A stretch of DNA of 64,000 nt from the NCBI RefSeq assembly GCF_025567085.1, contig NZ_JAOQJN010000003.1:310001-374000 (forward strand), in the 5' to 3' direction. How positions within the stretch are numbered: the stretch's first letter is position 1; each line of letters starts with the position of its first letter. Origin of the DNA: Bovifimicola ammoniilytica. GTDB taxonomy: Bacteria > Bacillota > Clostridia > Lachnospirales > Lachnospiraceae. The position numbers and the translations under genes were made by a program. Under the pieces are notes generated by a model that was not told the origin of the DNA, did no database searches, and saw nothing but the letters and a program-made list of their open reading frames with translations. Positions 45,470-55,145 of the stretch are shown here, in pieces.

Positions 45470-46123
45470 ATGAAAAAGAAAACTTTTGCAGTATTTGGCT
45501 TAGGAAAATTTGGAGAAAGTGTTGCACGTGAGCTTGCACAAATCGGTGCTGAAGTCCTTGCTATTGATGTAGACGAAGAAAAAGTTCATGAAATTGCACC
45601 ATATGTTACACGTGCAATGAAGGTTGATGTATGTGATAAGGAGACTATGGAGTCTCTTGGTCTTTCTAATATGGACGGTGTAATTATCTCTATTACAGGT
45701 AATCTTGATGCAAGTATTATGGCAACAATTCTTTGTAAAGAGGCCGGTGTTCCTTATATTATGGCAAAATCCGGTGAGGAAATTCACTCAACAATACTCA
45801 AAAAAGTCGGTGCTGATAAGGTGATTATTCCCGAAAAGGAATCAGGACTTCGTGTTGCAAGAAGCCTTATTTCCGGTAATTTCAAGGAATTTATTGAATT
45901 ATCAAGTACGATACGAATGATAGAAATTGCAGCAAGAGAGGACTGGGTAGGCAAAACTTTACGAGAACTTAATCTCCGTAAACGCTTAAATATCAATGTT
46001 ATAGGTATTCGTGACAAGAACGAGATTGTTATGAATCTAGACCCTGATATTCCAATTAAAAAAGAATATTCATTTATAGTTGTATTAGACAAACGTGATT
46101 TACCAAGACTTATGAAATCGTAA
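45470..46123 (+). CDS. TrkA/KtrA-type potassium channel regulatory subunit (RCK)
   Basis: The ATG at 45470 follows GAGGATTAAT and gives 217 residues. The nucleotide-binding Rossmann motif is FAVFGLGKFGESVARELA, then AIDVDEEKVHEI. A C-terminal RCK_C domain (RMIEIAAREDWVGKTLREL) follows. It forms a cytosolic ring that gates the upstream channel in response to ATP/ADP or NAD(H). It is the second gene of a two-gene operon. Confidence 0.94.
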   Translation: MKKKTFAVFGLGKFGESVARELAQIGAEVLAIDVDEEKVHEIAPYVTRAMKVDVCDKETMESLGLSNMDGVIISITGNLDASIMATILCKEAGVPYIMAKSGEEIHSTILKKVGADKVIIPEKESGLRVARSLISGNFKEFIELSSTIRMIEIAAREDWVGKTLRELNLRKRLNINVIGIRDKNEIVMNLDPDIPIKKEYSFIVVLDKRDLPRLMKS

Positions 46124-46223
46124 TTTTACTATAAACTTATCTACTGTGCAGAAGTTATGCAGATATCTTTTTCGTTATTAATTATTTTGGTTCATTAATG
46201 TCATACACTCCGATTTCTATATA

Positions 46224-46259
46224 TTTAGCCATACACTCAGACCGGCGTGTATGGCTAAA
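46224..46259. terminator. Bidirectional terminator between trkA-type and PAP2 genes
   Basis: A perfect 13-bp stem, tttagccatacac with gtgtatggctaaa, has a 10-base loop. It serves the convergent genes; the TAG stop of the PAP2 gene (46255-46257) lies inside the stem. The following runs are A/T-rich rather than pure T. Confidence 0.7.
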
Positions 46260-46758
46260 ATACATAGAATCCCATAACCCCACACACAATTCCAATTATC
46301 AAGCCCCCGATTACATCACGTATATAGTGAACACCTGCTACCGGTCTTATAACCGCAATAGCAACACTTATTAACATCATAATAATACCAAGCCGCACAT
46401 TAACATACATTGATGCCATTGCAATAATAGTTGCTGTTAATACATGTCTGCTTGGAAATGATTGTCCTTTTTTATCTTTCTTTATTAATGGTGTAATATT
46501 CATTGCCTCATAAGGTCGTTTTTCATTAACTACTTTACGTGCAGCTGTACATATTCCAAAGGTAATTAATGGAACAATAATTACTCTGATTATTTCTTCC
46601 ATTTTACCTTTACCCTGAAATATTTCAAATATTACCAGGACTGCATATTCAACCATTGTAACTGTTGGCAGACCTTTATATAATATGTTCAATATTTTCA
46701 TTCTCTTTTCGTTGTCACGAAACCAATTGCTTATTTTAGCATATCTTTCTTCATTCAA
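46255..46758 (-). CDS. PAP2-superfamily phosphatase
   Basis: The product is 167 residues and starts at TTG after GAGGTAATAG. The three phosphatase motifs are visible: KVVNEKRPYEA, SFPSRHVLTA and RPVAGVHYIRDVIGG. There are about four to five TM helices. Likely substrates are lipid phosphates such as undecaprenyl pyrophosphate or phosphatidylglycerol phosphate. It stands alone and is convergent with the potassium operon. Confidence 0.92.
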   Translation of the reverse strand: MNEERYAKISNWFRDNEKRMKILNILYKGLPTVTMVEYAVLVIFEIFQGKGKMEEIIRVIIVPLITFGICTAARKVVNEKRPYEAMNITPLIKKDKKGQSFPSRHVLTATIIAMASMYVNVRLGIIMMLISVAIAVIRPVAGVHYIRDVIGGLIIGIVCGVMGFYVF

Positions 46759-46848
46759 TTCTATTACCTCGGCGAAAACTTTTTACATAATTACAAATAC
46801 TTTCTCATCATTATATCACAGGTAAATAAAACTTTAAAGAAATTGCTT

Positions 46849-47532
46849 TTACAGTACATACATATATATGCATAAGAAATGAAGTATACTTCCGCCCAAT
46901 ACAAAGAAGTGCCAGATTGAATGCATATATTTCACTTTACTTCCAATTCCGTATATAACTGCACCGATTGTATATGAGATTCCACCTGCAACTAATAATT
47001 CAATACCTTTACCAGGAACTGCTCTTATAAGTGGCTTAAACGCAAATATAATTGCCCAACCCATTGCAAGATAACATATCATCGATATTACCTTGAACTT
47101 CTCCATATCAATAGCATTAAGAATGATACCGATTACGGCTGCTGCCCATATAACTCCGAATAATATCCAGCCAACACTATCTCTTAATGATACAAGTGTA
47201 AATGGTGTATATGTTCCTGCTATTAATAAGAAAATCGTACAATGGTCGAATATTCTCATTACTCTCTTAGCGTTATTAGGCTTTAATGCATGGTAAATAC
47301 ATGACATACTATATAAAATAATCAATGATATTCCGAATACCCAGCTGCTTGCCACGCCCCACATATTCTGGTGTCTATATGCCAATGAGACACACAGGCA
47401 TAATGCTACAATTCCTAGTCCTGCACCTACTCCATGGGAAATAGAGCTTATCAATTCTTCACCTAATGTATACTTAGGTATAGCAATCTTCTGTTCCAGA
47501 TAACTTTTCTTTTTAGTAATTCCACAATCCAT
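46849..47532 (-). CDS. Hemolysin III (PAQR/YqfA-type) membrane protein
   Basis: The product is 227 residues and starts 6 bases after GGAGGG. It has seven hydrophobic segments. Family marks are LISSISHGVGAGLGI near the start, SCIYHALKPNNAKRVMRIFDH in the middle and SIWHFFVLGGSILHF at the end, with the conserved His/Asp set. The physiological role is uncertain despite the name. A long hairpin lies just upstream. Confidence 0.93.
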   Translation of the reverse strand: MDCGITKKKSYLEQKIAIPKYTLGEELISSISHGVGAGLGIVALCLCVSLAYRHQNMWGVASSWVFGISLIILYSMSCIYHALKPNNAKRVMRIFDHCTIFLLIAGTYTPFTLVSLRDSVGWILFGVIWAAAVIGIILNAIDMEKFKVISMICYLAMGWAIIFAFKPLIRAVPGKGIELLVAGGISYTIGAVIYGIGSKVKYMHSIWHFFVLGGSILHFLCIYMYVL

Positions 47533-47562
47533 GTGTAACCCTCCATTCTATTTTTAAACACA

Positions 47563-47607
47563 AATAACTGTATAATGTAGTTTTCATAACTACATTATAC
47601 AGTTATT
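47563..47607. terminator. 20-bp perfect inverted repeat, probable terminator
   Basis: aataactgtataatgtagtt and its exact complement are separated by ttcat. On the minus strand it follows the end of the MacB-HAD gene and is followed by a T-rich segment, so it can end that operon. The perfect 20-bp stem is unusually long. Confidence 0.6.
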
Positions 47608-47634
47608 GCACTCATTGTCAAGAGGTTTATATTA

Positions 47635-49290
47635 CTAAATTGTATTTCTTTTGTTAATTAATTCTACTATTTCCCTGCTTGCCTCATCATATGAGTTAAA
47701 ATATATTCCATTTAATCCGTTGTTTGCTGCTGCTTTGATATTTGCCTGTCTGTCATCAACAAATATACATGCATCAGGCTCTAAATTATATTTATTAATA
47801 AGCTTTTTATAAATCTCTGAATCAGGCTTAGAACATTTTTCTTCGAAAGACAGAATTCCTCCGTCCATATCAGATATGAAATTAAGTTCTTCCTCACAGT
47901 CATTATATAAAGTCTTACTAATATTTGATAAGTACAAAACTCTGATATTTTGCTCTTTCAGACTCTCTATCCATTCATCGGTATATTCAAATCGTCTTAC
48001 GATACCTTTCATATCAGAGAATACTTTTCTGACTGCATCTTCTAACTCCGGATATCTTTCTATATATTTATTTATGACTTCAGTTTCTGTCATAATTCCT
48101 TTATCATATTCATTCCAGATATCATTTTCTATAATGGCATTGAATATTTCATCTCTTTCTTCTCCATCATACCCGATAGATTTAAGATATTGCATAGGAA
48201 CAAATTCAGCTAATACATTACCAATATCAAATATAACCGTATTAATTTCAGATCTTTCGACTTCTTTTTTTCGGCTTAATTTATATTTAACAGCTTCTAA
48301 TACTTTACTAAACAATTTCTTTATATTCTCAGAATTTCTTTTTAATAATTTAATCAATTTGATAACAACATATACTATACATATGACAGCAATAATTATT
48401 TCTGTAAGTAATGCATATACACACATGTCTTCTCGGCCTCTTGCAACATTTTCCCAATACGGATATATAACTCCGTTCGTTTTCATTGAACGTTTTCCAT
48501 AATTTTTCAATAATTTGACAAGAGATGTTACCGAATATCTGTCATCTGTCTTGACAATATCTCTATTATCTGCTGATAAATTAATTCCTTTTTTAACAAT
48601 CTTATATGCATAATTCTTAGTCAAATCAGGTAATATAACTTCATAATCCGTTATATAAGGTCCTTCTTCGCCTGTATTAAGCAAATGATATGAAACATAT
48701 ACAGTAGGCTTATTATTACCGGCTTCCTTATTAAGTCTGCCTTCATCTCTTTTAATTACGCCTGAAATTATATATTCTTTGCCATTAATCTCTACAGTCA
48801 TACCTTGTATGTCCGTACTTCCAAATAATCGCCATGCCGTATCTTCGTCAAGCACTATCAAATCATCCATAAGATTATCAGGTGTAAAGTATGAACCGTT
48901 AACTAATTCTAATGGATGAAAGAAGAAGAAATCTCCTCCCACTCCAATAGCCGATACTTCAACATTAACATCATCTCTGCTTATGGTTAACTGTCCTTTG
49001 GCACTGTAACTGTCAATCCATGTATTATAACCTGATTTATTAGTAAGTGCATTACTCTCTGTAAGGGTATTCTTCATATTTTCTTCGAACTCCATTACAT
49101 TATTAAGAGTGAACTTTGCATCTTCTGACATAAATACACTTATATGTGCAGATTTGCCTGAACTGTCCCATCTGAGTGCAGCATTATGCGATACATCATT
49201 ATTTTTCTGATAATTAATAATAAGGACCGGAATTATTAGAAGTATAACAGCAACTGCATATTTTATTATTCTTTTAATAAAATCTTTCAT
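47635..49290 (-). CDS. MacB periplasmic-core-like membrane protein fused to a HAD phosphatase domain
   Basis: The ATG at 49290 follows GGAG with 7-base spacing and gives 551 residues. A TM near residues 8-28, then a long extracellular MacB_PCD-like domain (up to ~290; FFFFHPLELVNGSYFTPDNL, AWRLFGSTDIQGMTVEINGK), a second TM (ALLTEIIIAVICIVYVVI), and then a complete cytosolic HAD domain (about 350-551). HAD motifs: VIFDIGNVLAEF, LYLSNIS, CSKPDSEIYKKL, CIFVDDRQANIKAA. No FtsX permease core is present. This fusion is unusual. It is the last gene of the transport operon. Confidence 0.8.
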   Translation of the reverse strand: MKDFIKRIIKYAVAVILLIIPVLIINYQKNNDVSHNAALRWDSSGKSAHISVFMSEDAKFTLNNVMEFEENMKNTLTESNALTNKSGYNTWIDSYSAKGQLTISRDDVNVEVSAIGVGGDFFFFHPLELVNGSYFTPDNLMDDLIVLDEDTAWRLFGSTDIQGMTVEINGKEYIISGVIKRDEGRLNKEAGNNKPTVYVSYHLLNTGEEGPYITDYEVILPDLTKNYAYKIVKKGINLSADNRDIVKTDDRYSVTSLVKLLKNYGKRSMKTNGVIYPYWENVARGREDMCVYALLTEIIIAVICIVYVVIKLIKLLKRNSENIKKLFSKVLEAVKYKLSRKKEVERSEINTVIFDIGNVLAEFVPMQYLKSIGYDGEERDEIFNAIIENDIWNEYDKGIMTETEVINKYIERYPELEDAVRKVFSDMKGIVRRFEYTDEWIESLKEQNIRVLYLSNISKTLYNDCEEELNFISDMDGGILSFEEKCSKPDSEIYKKLINKYNLEPDACIFVDDRQANIKAAANNGLNGIYFNSYDEASREIVELINKRNTI

Positions 49291-49327
49291 AATCAGTCTC
49301 CATTTCAAGGTCGCTTATGCGCCTGGG

Positions 49328-50707
49328 TTAGTCTGCCAGTCTTATAAGATCACCTGCTTTAATTAATTTGCTTGAGGTTGTAATAACATATTCTCCACCC
49401 TCTAAAGCACCCTTTACGGCAGATTTAGAATCATCAGTCACTAATACTTCTACATTTATACGTTTTGCAACATATCTGTTTCCTAATGGACTGCTTTTCT
49501 CTTTAACAACTAAGATAAATTTACCGTTATTATCTTCTCTTATTGAACTGTTAGGTACTACATAATCATATGTCGCACTCTTATCACCTAATGAAACTGT
49601 CATGGTTGAACCGGCTTCCACATCTCCCTCTATATTCAGAACTAATAACTTCTGTTTACCCGGTGCTGCCGGGTCGTTCTTTATAGTTGTAAGTGTTGCC
49701 TTAACATCTCCATAATACCATGAATTAGATATTGTAGCCTCATCACCTATTTTAACCTTTTTAACCTGGTCTTTTGTTACTGAAATAGTTAATGAATAGC
49801 CATTATCTTTATTCTGAATTGTAATAAATGGTGTATCAGGAGAAATTGTATCTCCATTCTTAATATCAACTGTAAGAATTGTTCCATCTACTGTTGACTT
49901 GATTTCATTTCCTACAGAATTCTGTTTTAACTTCTCAATATTCTGTTCTGCTGTCTTAATAGCTTCATACTGTGAACGTAAATCATTAACTGTATTAATG
50001 TCTGCTAAATAATTCGTATGCTCTTTTGTAACAGTTTCTAATTCTTTCTGTGCTGCCTCCAGGCTCTGATTGAGCTTGTCAATTTCAGGATTAGATGAAT
50101 TATTAGAATTATCATCCATACCCATGTCATCTGCTCCATCACCTGCTGCATTATCTGCGCTTGTCTGACCACTTGTGGCATTTAACTTATTTATCTGTTC
50201 CTGTATATTGTTAACTTTATCCTGTGCTGCTTTTACTTTAGCTGATATTGCAGCAAGTGTGGCTCTGTTCTCCTCATAATAATCCTTACCACTTTCAGCC
50301 TTATTTACTAAAGACTGATCTGTTTCATTAACTAAAATGCTGTTTCTATATGCTGTTTTAAGATTATCTAATTCAGCCTGTGCTGTAGTTATCTCTGAAC
50401 TGTCGCCGCCTTTTAACTTCACTAACACATCATCTTTCTTAACAGTGTCGCCTGCCTTGACAAGTACTTCTTCAACTTCCCTGCTCTCACTAATAGCTAC
50501 TTCTTTTGCCTCACCGGATTCAATTGTTCCGGTTCCTCTTATCTTTGATGATACTGAATCTGACTCAATTGCCTGAGTTGCTACCTGAGGAAGTGAATGA
50601 TTCATAATTGTATTTGAAAAGAAAGTAAGTAATAATAGAACTACAAAGAAAACTATCGCAAATCTTTTTACCCACTTTTTTCTTGCTATGTGTTGTTTTT
50701 CTTCCAT
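49328..50707 (-). CDS. HlyD/RND-type periplasmic adaptor (membrane fusion protein)
   Basis: The ATG at 50707 follows GGAGGTAGAA and gives 459 residues. A single N-terminal TM (AIVFFVVLLLLTFFSNTIM) is followed by split biotinyl-lipoyl halves (EEVLVKAGDTVKKDDVLVK and GTILTVDIKNGDTI), a long coiled coil between them, and beta-barrel domains. Such adaptors normally act with a MacB-type ABC exporter; here the next gene has only the MacB periplasmic core and no ATPase gene is nearby. Confidence 0.88.
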   Translation of the reverse strand: MEEKQHIARKKWVKRFAIVFFVVLLLLTFFSNTIMNHSLPQVATQAIESDSVSSKIRGTGTIESGEAKEVAISESREVEEVLVKAGDTVKKDDVLVKLKGGDSSEITTAQAELDNLKTAYRNSILVNETDQSLVNKAESGKDYYEENRATLAAISAKVKAAQDKVNNIQEQINKLNATSGQTSADNAAGDGADDMGMDDNSNNSSNPEIDKLNQSLEAAQKELETVTKEHTNYLADINTVNDLRSQYEAIKTAEQNIEKLKQNSVGNEIKSTVDGTILTVDIKNGDTISPDTPFITIQNKDNGYSLTISVTKDQVKKVKIGDEATISNSWYYGDVKATLTTIKNDPAAPGKQKLLVLNIEGDVEAGSTMTVSLGDKSATYDYVVPNSSIREDNNGKFILVVKEKSSPLGNRYVAKRINVEVLVTDDSKSAVKGALEGGEYVITTSSKLIKAGDLIRLAD

Positions 50708-50784
50708 TTCTACCTCCACGTTTACCTATATAGCGATTTAATAACCAATCTTTGTACTTATTCTTGTTCTACCTGAATTTCGCA

Positions 50785-51678
50785 CTAACCTTTAATACCA
50801 CTTTGCGATGTTATACCATCTACGAGATATTCCTCACCATATAAGAATACCAGCAGACTTGGTATCATATAAATTACCGCTACCGCAAATGCAAGACCGA
50901 TTTCACCAGAATTGATTCTTGACAGGAATATGGATAATGGATATTTGTCCTGACTTTTTAACAAAATAAGTGGTTGTTCCACCATATTCCAATAATCTAT
51001 AAATACAAGTATTCCAACTGAAAATAATGCACTTTTACATAATGGCATACATATTCGCCTGAATATCTGCCATTCTCCTGCTCCATCCATCTTAGCAGCT
51101 TCGATAATTGCCGGTGAAATTCGTCTCATATATTTAGTCAGCAGGTATACGCTGAATGGTGAGAAAAATCCCGGCAGCAGAATTGCCCATTTGGTATAAA
51201 GTATATGTAACCATTTCGATACCAGGAAATTCGGTACTAATGTGACCTGATATGGCATAAGCATCATAATAACATATACAAAGAATACAATTTCTTTCTT
51301 CTTACCTCTGAAACGTGTAAAACCATATGCTGTCAAAGATGCAATTAACAATTGTACAATAACTATCGGTACAACATATAATACTGAATTCCAGAATTTA
51401 ATCAGATAATCCGGACTCTTGAATAATACCGTTATATACTGGCTGAATGATACTTTATCAGGTATAAATTTCAGATTAACCTTTTCTGATATAAACTTAT
51501 GTGAACCATTATTGCTTGTATCGAATACCTTCCCATAATTAGCTGTAATCTCAGTTTCATTCATAAATGAATTACATATGGTAAGTACAATCGGAATTAC
51601 GAAAAAGATTACAAATATTAATGCGACTAATGTCTTTGTTCCAATCTTAGTAATTCTTTTAATCGATTTTTTCTTCAT
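50785..51678 (-). CDS. Carbohydrate ABC transporter permease, MalG type
   Basis: The product is 297 residues. Six TM segments with the EAA loop as AAKMDGAGEWQIFRRICMPL, which contacts the ATPase. Its ATG overlaps the stop of the MalF-type gene as TAATG. It pairs with that protein to form the import channel for a sugar or other solute. The ATPase is missing from the cluster; an MsmX-like shared ATPase elsewhere is usual in this group. Confidence 0.93.
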   Translation of the reverse strand: MKKKSIKRITKIGTKTLVALIFVIFFVIPIVLTICNSFMNETEITANYGKVFDTSNNGSHKFISEKVNLKFIPDKVSFSQYITVLFKSPDYLIKFWNSVLYVVPIVIVQLLIASLTAYGFTRFRGKKKEIVFFVYVIMMLMPYQVTLVPNFLVSKWLHILYTKWAILLPGFFSPFSVYLLTKYMRRISPAIIEAAKMDGAGEWQIFRRICMPLCKSALFSVGILVFIDYWNMVEQPLILLKSQDKYPLSIFLSRINSGEIGLAFAVAVIYMIPSLLVFLYGEEYLVDGITSQSGIKG

Positions 51679-52583
51679 TATTCTTCCACATCCTTTCCGT
51701 ATCTATTTTCTACTACAAAAAGAATGCCTATGATAATTACCATTACATCAAACATAATAACTGCCGCTGCCGATAATTTCTGGTAATCTAATGAAGCAAA
51801 CGTATTGTTCATAAAATGCTGAAGCATATACAGACTCTCATACGGATAATCACCCGTCAGAAGATAGACTTCCCTGAACACCTTAAACGAATTGATTACT
51901 GATAGAACTGTTACGAACATTATCGTTGGTGATAAATATCTTAATTTAACTTTCCAGAACAACTGCCAGTTTGATGAACTGTCTAATCTTGCAACCTCCA
52001 TAATCTCTTTAGGAATACTTGAGTATGCCGCCATAAACAATATCATATTATATCCGAGATTCTTCCATAGAAATAATATGACTATTACAACCGGAGCATA
52101 TTTTGATTTGAACCAGTCTATTTTATCTACGCCAAATATTCTGATAAAATCATTTACAACACCATTATAATGGAATAATACCTGAAAAATAAGCACTACA
52201 GATGCCACTGGAACCATTAACGGTGTTAAAAATAATGTTCTGAACTGACTTTTAAATGGTATATTTTCCATCATCAGCGACGCCAGCAGCATCGATAAGA
52301 TGACTGCTAACGGCACTGCTATAAATGTGAATCTCATCGTATTAAATGCGGCTTTTTTGAAAGCCTCATTCTCCAAAACATTAATGAAATTATCAAAAAA
52401 TACAAATTTTTTACTAACAATATTATCTATCATTGAATAATAGATAACTACAAAAAATGGTACAACGAAAAATGTTAATACGCCCAGTATACTTGGAAGC
52501 ATAAATAAATTAGATTTTATTCTGCTCTTCTTATCCCAGCCAGACTTTTTATGTCCTTTATTTTTCTTAGTGATTTTAACCAT
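51678..52583 (-). CDS. Carbohydrate ABC transporter permease, MalF type
   Basis: The product is 301 residues. A basic N-terminus is followed by six TM segments; the EAA loop is ARLDSSSNWQLFWKVKLRYL. Translationally coupled to the MalG-type gene through TAATG and 20 bp downstream of the solute-binding protein. Substrate not predictable from this sequence. Confidence 0.93.
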   Translation of the reverse strand: MVKITKKNKGHKKSGWDKKSRIKSNLFMLPSILGVLTFFVVPFFVVIYYSMIDNIVSKKFVFFDNFINVLENEAFKKAAFNTMRFTFIAVPLAVILSMLLASLMMENIPFKSQFRTLFLTPLMVPVASVVLIFQVLFHYNGVVNDFIRIFGVDKIDWFKSKYAPVVIVILFLWKNLGYNMILFMAAYSSIPKEIMEVARLDSSSNWQLFWKVKLRYLSPTIMFVTVLSVINSFKVFREVYLLTGDYPYESLYMLQHFMNNTFASLDYQKLSAAAVIMFDVMVIIIGILFVVENRYGKDVEE

Positions 52584-52603
52584 TTTACCTAAGCCTTCCT
52601 AAG

Positions 52604-54922
52604 CTATTTGTTCTCTTTTACATACATTGATATACGGCTCTGAATAATATCTGCAACTTCTTTTGCTGTCTTCTGACCTTTAAAGAATGCTTCTGCCTCT
52701 TCTGTAATCATTTCACCAATCTTTATATCATATGAATTTCTTCCATCAATTGAATTAATAATGTCTTTAATAGCCTTGATATCATCATCACTTGCTACTC
52801 CTACTTTGACTTCAACATCACCAATTGTCCATACATTTTCTGATACCTGTTCATTTCCATTTTCATCTGTATAAGTATCCGGTGTCTTTGCATCTTCTAA
52901 TTTTTTATCTAATTCTGACTGTATTATTGGGAAGCCAAATGCATAAGAAGAAAATTTACCTTCTTCTGAATCTTCCGGAATATAGAACTGTTTAATGAAT
53001 TCCCATGCAACATCTTTATTCTTAGATTTTGATGAAATAGCTAATAAGCTTCCACTGCCTGATACTATTACACCATTTCCATCATCTACAGGCGCACCCT
53101 TGAATGATATATCTTTACCAAAGATTGCTTTTGCGACCATATAATCATCTACGCCAGTTAAAAATGCGTTCTGTAAAATTAATTTGTTCTGTCTGATTAA
53201 TGTTGACTCATCTACATATTCGCTGTCATCATAATTTTTATAAAATTCATCTGAACTCTTATAATTTCCACTAAATTCTAATAATTTAACAAATTCATCT
53301 GAATTAAATCTGCAGTCACCTGTTTCCCAGTTGATATATCTGTCTAATTGCGTTGTACACATACTAAGCAGACTGTCACTTGTTAAATCTTTTATCATTT
53401 CAACACCATCAGGTAAACTCTTTGTTAAATTAATGAAATCATCTAATGTCCAATGAATGTCTTTACCAACTGTATCAGTTGCTCCAAACCAGCCTGATAA
53501 AGTAAAGCACTGTGGTAATACATATAATTTGCCATTAATCTTGTATGCATTTACAACGCTCTGTACTAATTTATCTAACTTAATATCTTCTTCCTTATTG
53601 AAATAAGGTGTTAAATCTTCAAGTAATCCCTTTTCATCATATCTTTCAAGATATCCTTCCATTGAACTGAAATCAATGATATCAGGACAATTTCCGGAAG
53701 CTATATCTGAATTAAATCTTGAAATTACATTTGAGTAATCTTCTTCTTTATCATCATAATACTCAACAGTTACAATTCTGTATTTATCATTTGTTTTGTT
53801 GAATTTAATGACTCTTTCCTGAAGATCTGAATCAAGATATAATACACCTAACTTAATCTCTGTTTTGCCTGATTTATTAGAATCCTGTTTCTCAAATGTA
53901 TAAATTCCTGTAGTATCTGAATCTTCTGAAACAATACAGCCGATTGTGCCATCTGATAATTCATACACAGCCTGAACACTATCAGGATTAATATCACTAT
54001 CTAATAATTTAATAATCTTAGTTGATTTATTATCTTTATAATTTATTCTGTATACATATCCCTCAGCAGCACATATAAGTGTATTATCTTTACCTTCACT
54101 ATATTGATTTGCATCATATCCCGGCATATCGAAAACCTTTTCTCCTACCTTAAGATTCTCTAAATCAATCTTATAGAATGCATCTTTGTCTTCACCCCAT
54201 GTTGATACTAACATTTCACCATCTGGCAACTTAAGAAGTGCCTCAAATGACTGGTCACCATCACTTTCAATCTTTCCTTTTTCATTACCTTCTTTATCTG
54301 TAATTTTCAGATAATATTCACTCTTCTCTGCTGATACACATAACTCGACTAATTCTCCGTCATCTGTATACTCCTGTGCTACAGATGAATCCTCTCCTCC
54401 ATCATCATTAATATTCACAGTAACCATATCACCTTTAACTTTATCTATGAGATTAAAGTCTTTATCATATTTATAAGTAACATCATAATATGAATATGTG
54501 TCAGATTTTTCACCATTATCATTGTATTCAGAATCTGTATCAATAGACACAGAACCTTTGGCTATGTAATTGCCATCGTTATCTTTGAGAACTGTATTCA
54601 TATATACATCTTCATCTGCTTTAACTTCTTTTGTCTCTTTTGTCTCAAGGTTATATCTTATAAGACCTGTATTACTTCCCTCAGCTCCCGGTCCATCTGC
54701 TGAAGTATCTAAATCATAATATGAACCATATAATTCTCCATCTTCTACTCTGATAGCTGATAGGGTATGATTAATCTCACCCTGTGAGACAACACTATAT
54801 TGATCAATCTTCTCCTTTTTCTTCTTACTGTCACTTTTTCCACAGCCTGTCATCTGAAAACACATCATACCTGCAAGTGCCAGAGCTACGATTCTTTTAG
54901 TTCTAAACATTTTATTGCTCAT
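52604..54922 (-). CDS. Large solute-binding lipoprotein with N-terminal propeller-like domain
   Basis: The product is 772 residues. The lipobox is QMTGC (Cys 27). The N-terminal half (about 45-355) is a series of short beta repeats with Asp/Gly turns, resembling a beta-propeller. The C-terminal half (about 360-770) is a type 1 extracellular binding protein: LGVLYLDSDLQERVIKFNKT, CPDIIDFSSMEGYLERY, LSGWFGATD, ISSKSKNKDVAWEFIKQF. The usual length is about 420 residues, so the N-terminal extension is the odd part. It probably delivers ligand to the MalF/MalG-type permeases encoded next. The start follows AAAGGAGG. Confidence 0.88.
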   Translation of the reverse strand: MSNKMFRTKRIVALALAGMMCFQMTGCGKSDSKKKKEKIDQYSVVSQGEINHTLSAIRVEDGELYGSYYDLDTSADGPGAEGSNTGLIRYNLETKETKEVKADEDVYMNTVLKDNDGNYIAKGSVSIDTDSEYNDNGEKSDTYSYYDVTYKYDKDFNLIDKVKGDMVTVNINDDGGEDSSVAQEYTDDGELVELCVSAEKSEYYLKITDKEGNEKGKIESDGDQSFEALLKLPDGEMLVSTWGEDKDAFYKIDLENLKVGEKVFDMPGYDANQYSEGKDNTLICAAEGYVYRINYKDNKSTKIIKLLDSDINPDSVQAVYELSDGTIGCIVSEDSDTTGIYTFEKQDSNKSGKTEIKLGVLYLDSDLQERVIKFNKTNDKYRIVTVEYYDDKEEDYSNVISRFNSDIASGNCPDIIDFSSMEGYLERYDEKGLLEDLTPYFNKEEDIKLDKLVQSVVNAYKINGKLYVLPQCFTLSGWFGATDTVGKDIHWTLDDFINLTKSLPDGVEMIKDLTSDSLLSMCTTQLDRYINWETGDCRFNSDEFVKLLEFSGNYKSSDEFYKNYDDSEYVDESTLIRQNKLILQNAFLTGVDDYMVAKAIFGKDISFKGAPVDDGNGVIVSGSGSLLAISSKSKNKDVAWEFIKQFYIPEDSEEGKFSSYAFGFPIIQSELDKKLEDAKTPDTYTDENGNEQVSENVWTIGDVEVKVGVASDDDIKAIKDIINSIDGRNSYDIKIGEMITEEAEAFFKGQKTAKEVADIIQSRISMYVKENK

Positions 54923-54961
54923 TAGCTTCCTCCTTTTATTTTAAACCTGTTTTCATTATAT

Positions 54962-54995
54962 AGGAATAATAAAAGCCGGTCAATTAAACCGGCTT
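54962..54995 (-). terminator. Terminator after pepD
   Basis: On the minus strand AAGCCGGTTT pairs with ACCGGCTT around a short loop and is followed by TTATTATT. It lies 150 bp past the pepD stop and before the transport operon. Confidence 0.75.
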
Positions 54996-55145
54996 CATAT
55001 TTACATTAAATTTACAACTTAATAAATATTCAATTACATCTTAATCTTATCTTAAGTTTCTGTTAATCTTATTGTAAATTTAAAAATATTTTCTATTAAT
55101 TACAAATCATTATCAGATGCTTTGTGAATACTATCTTAACACTTA

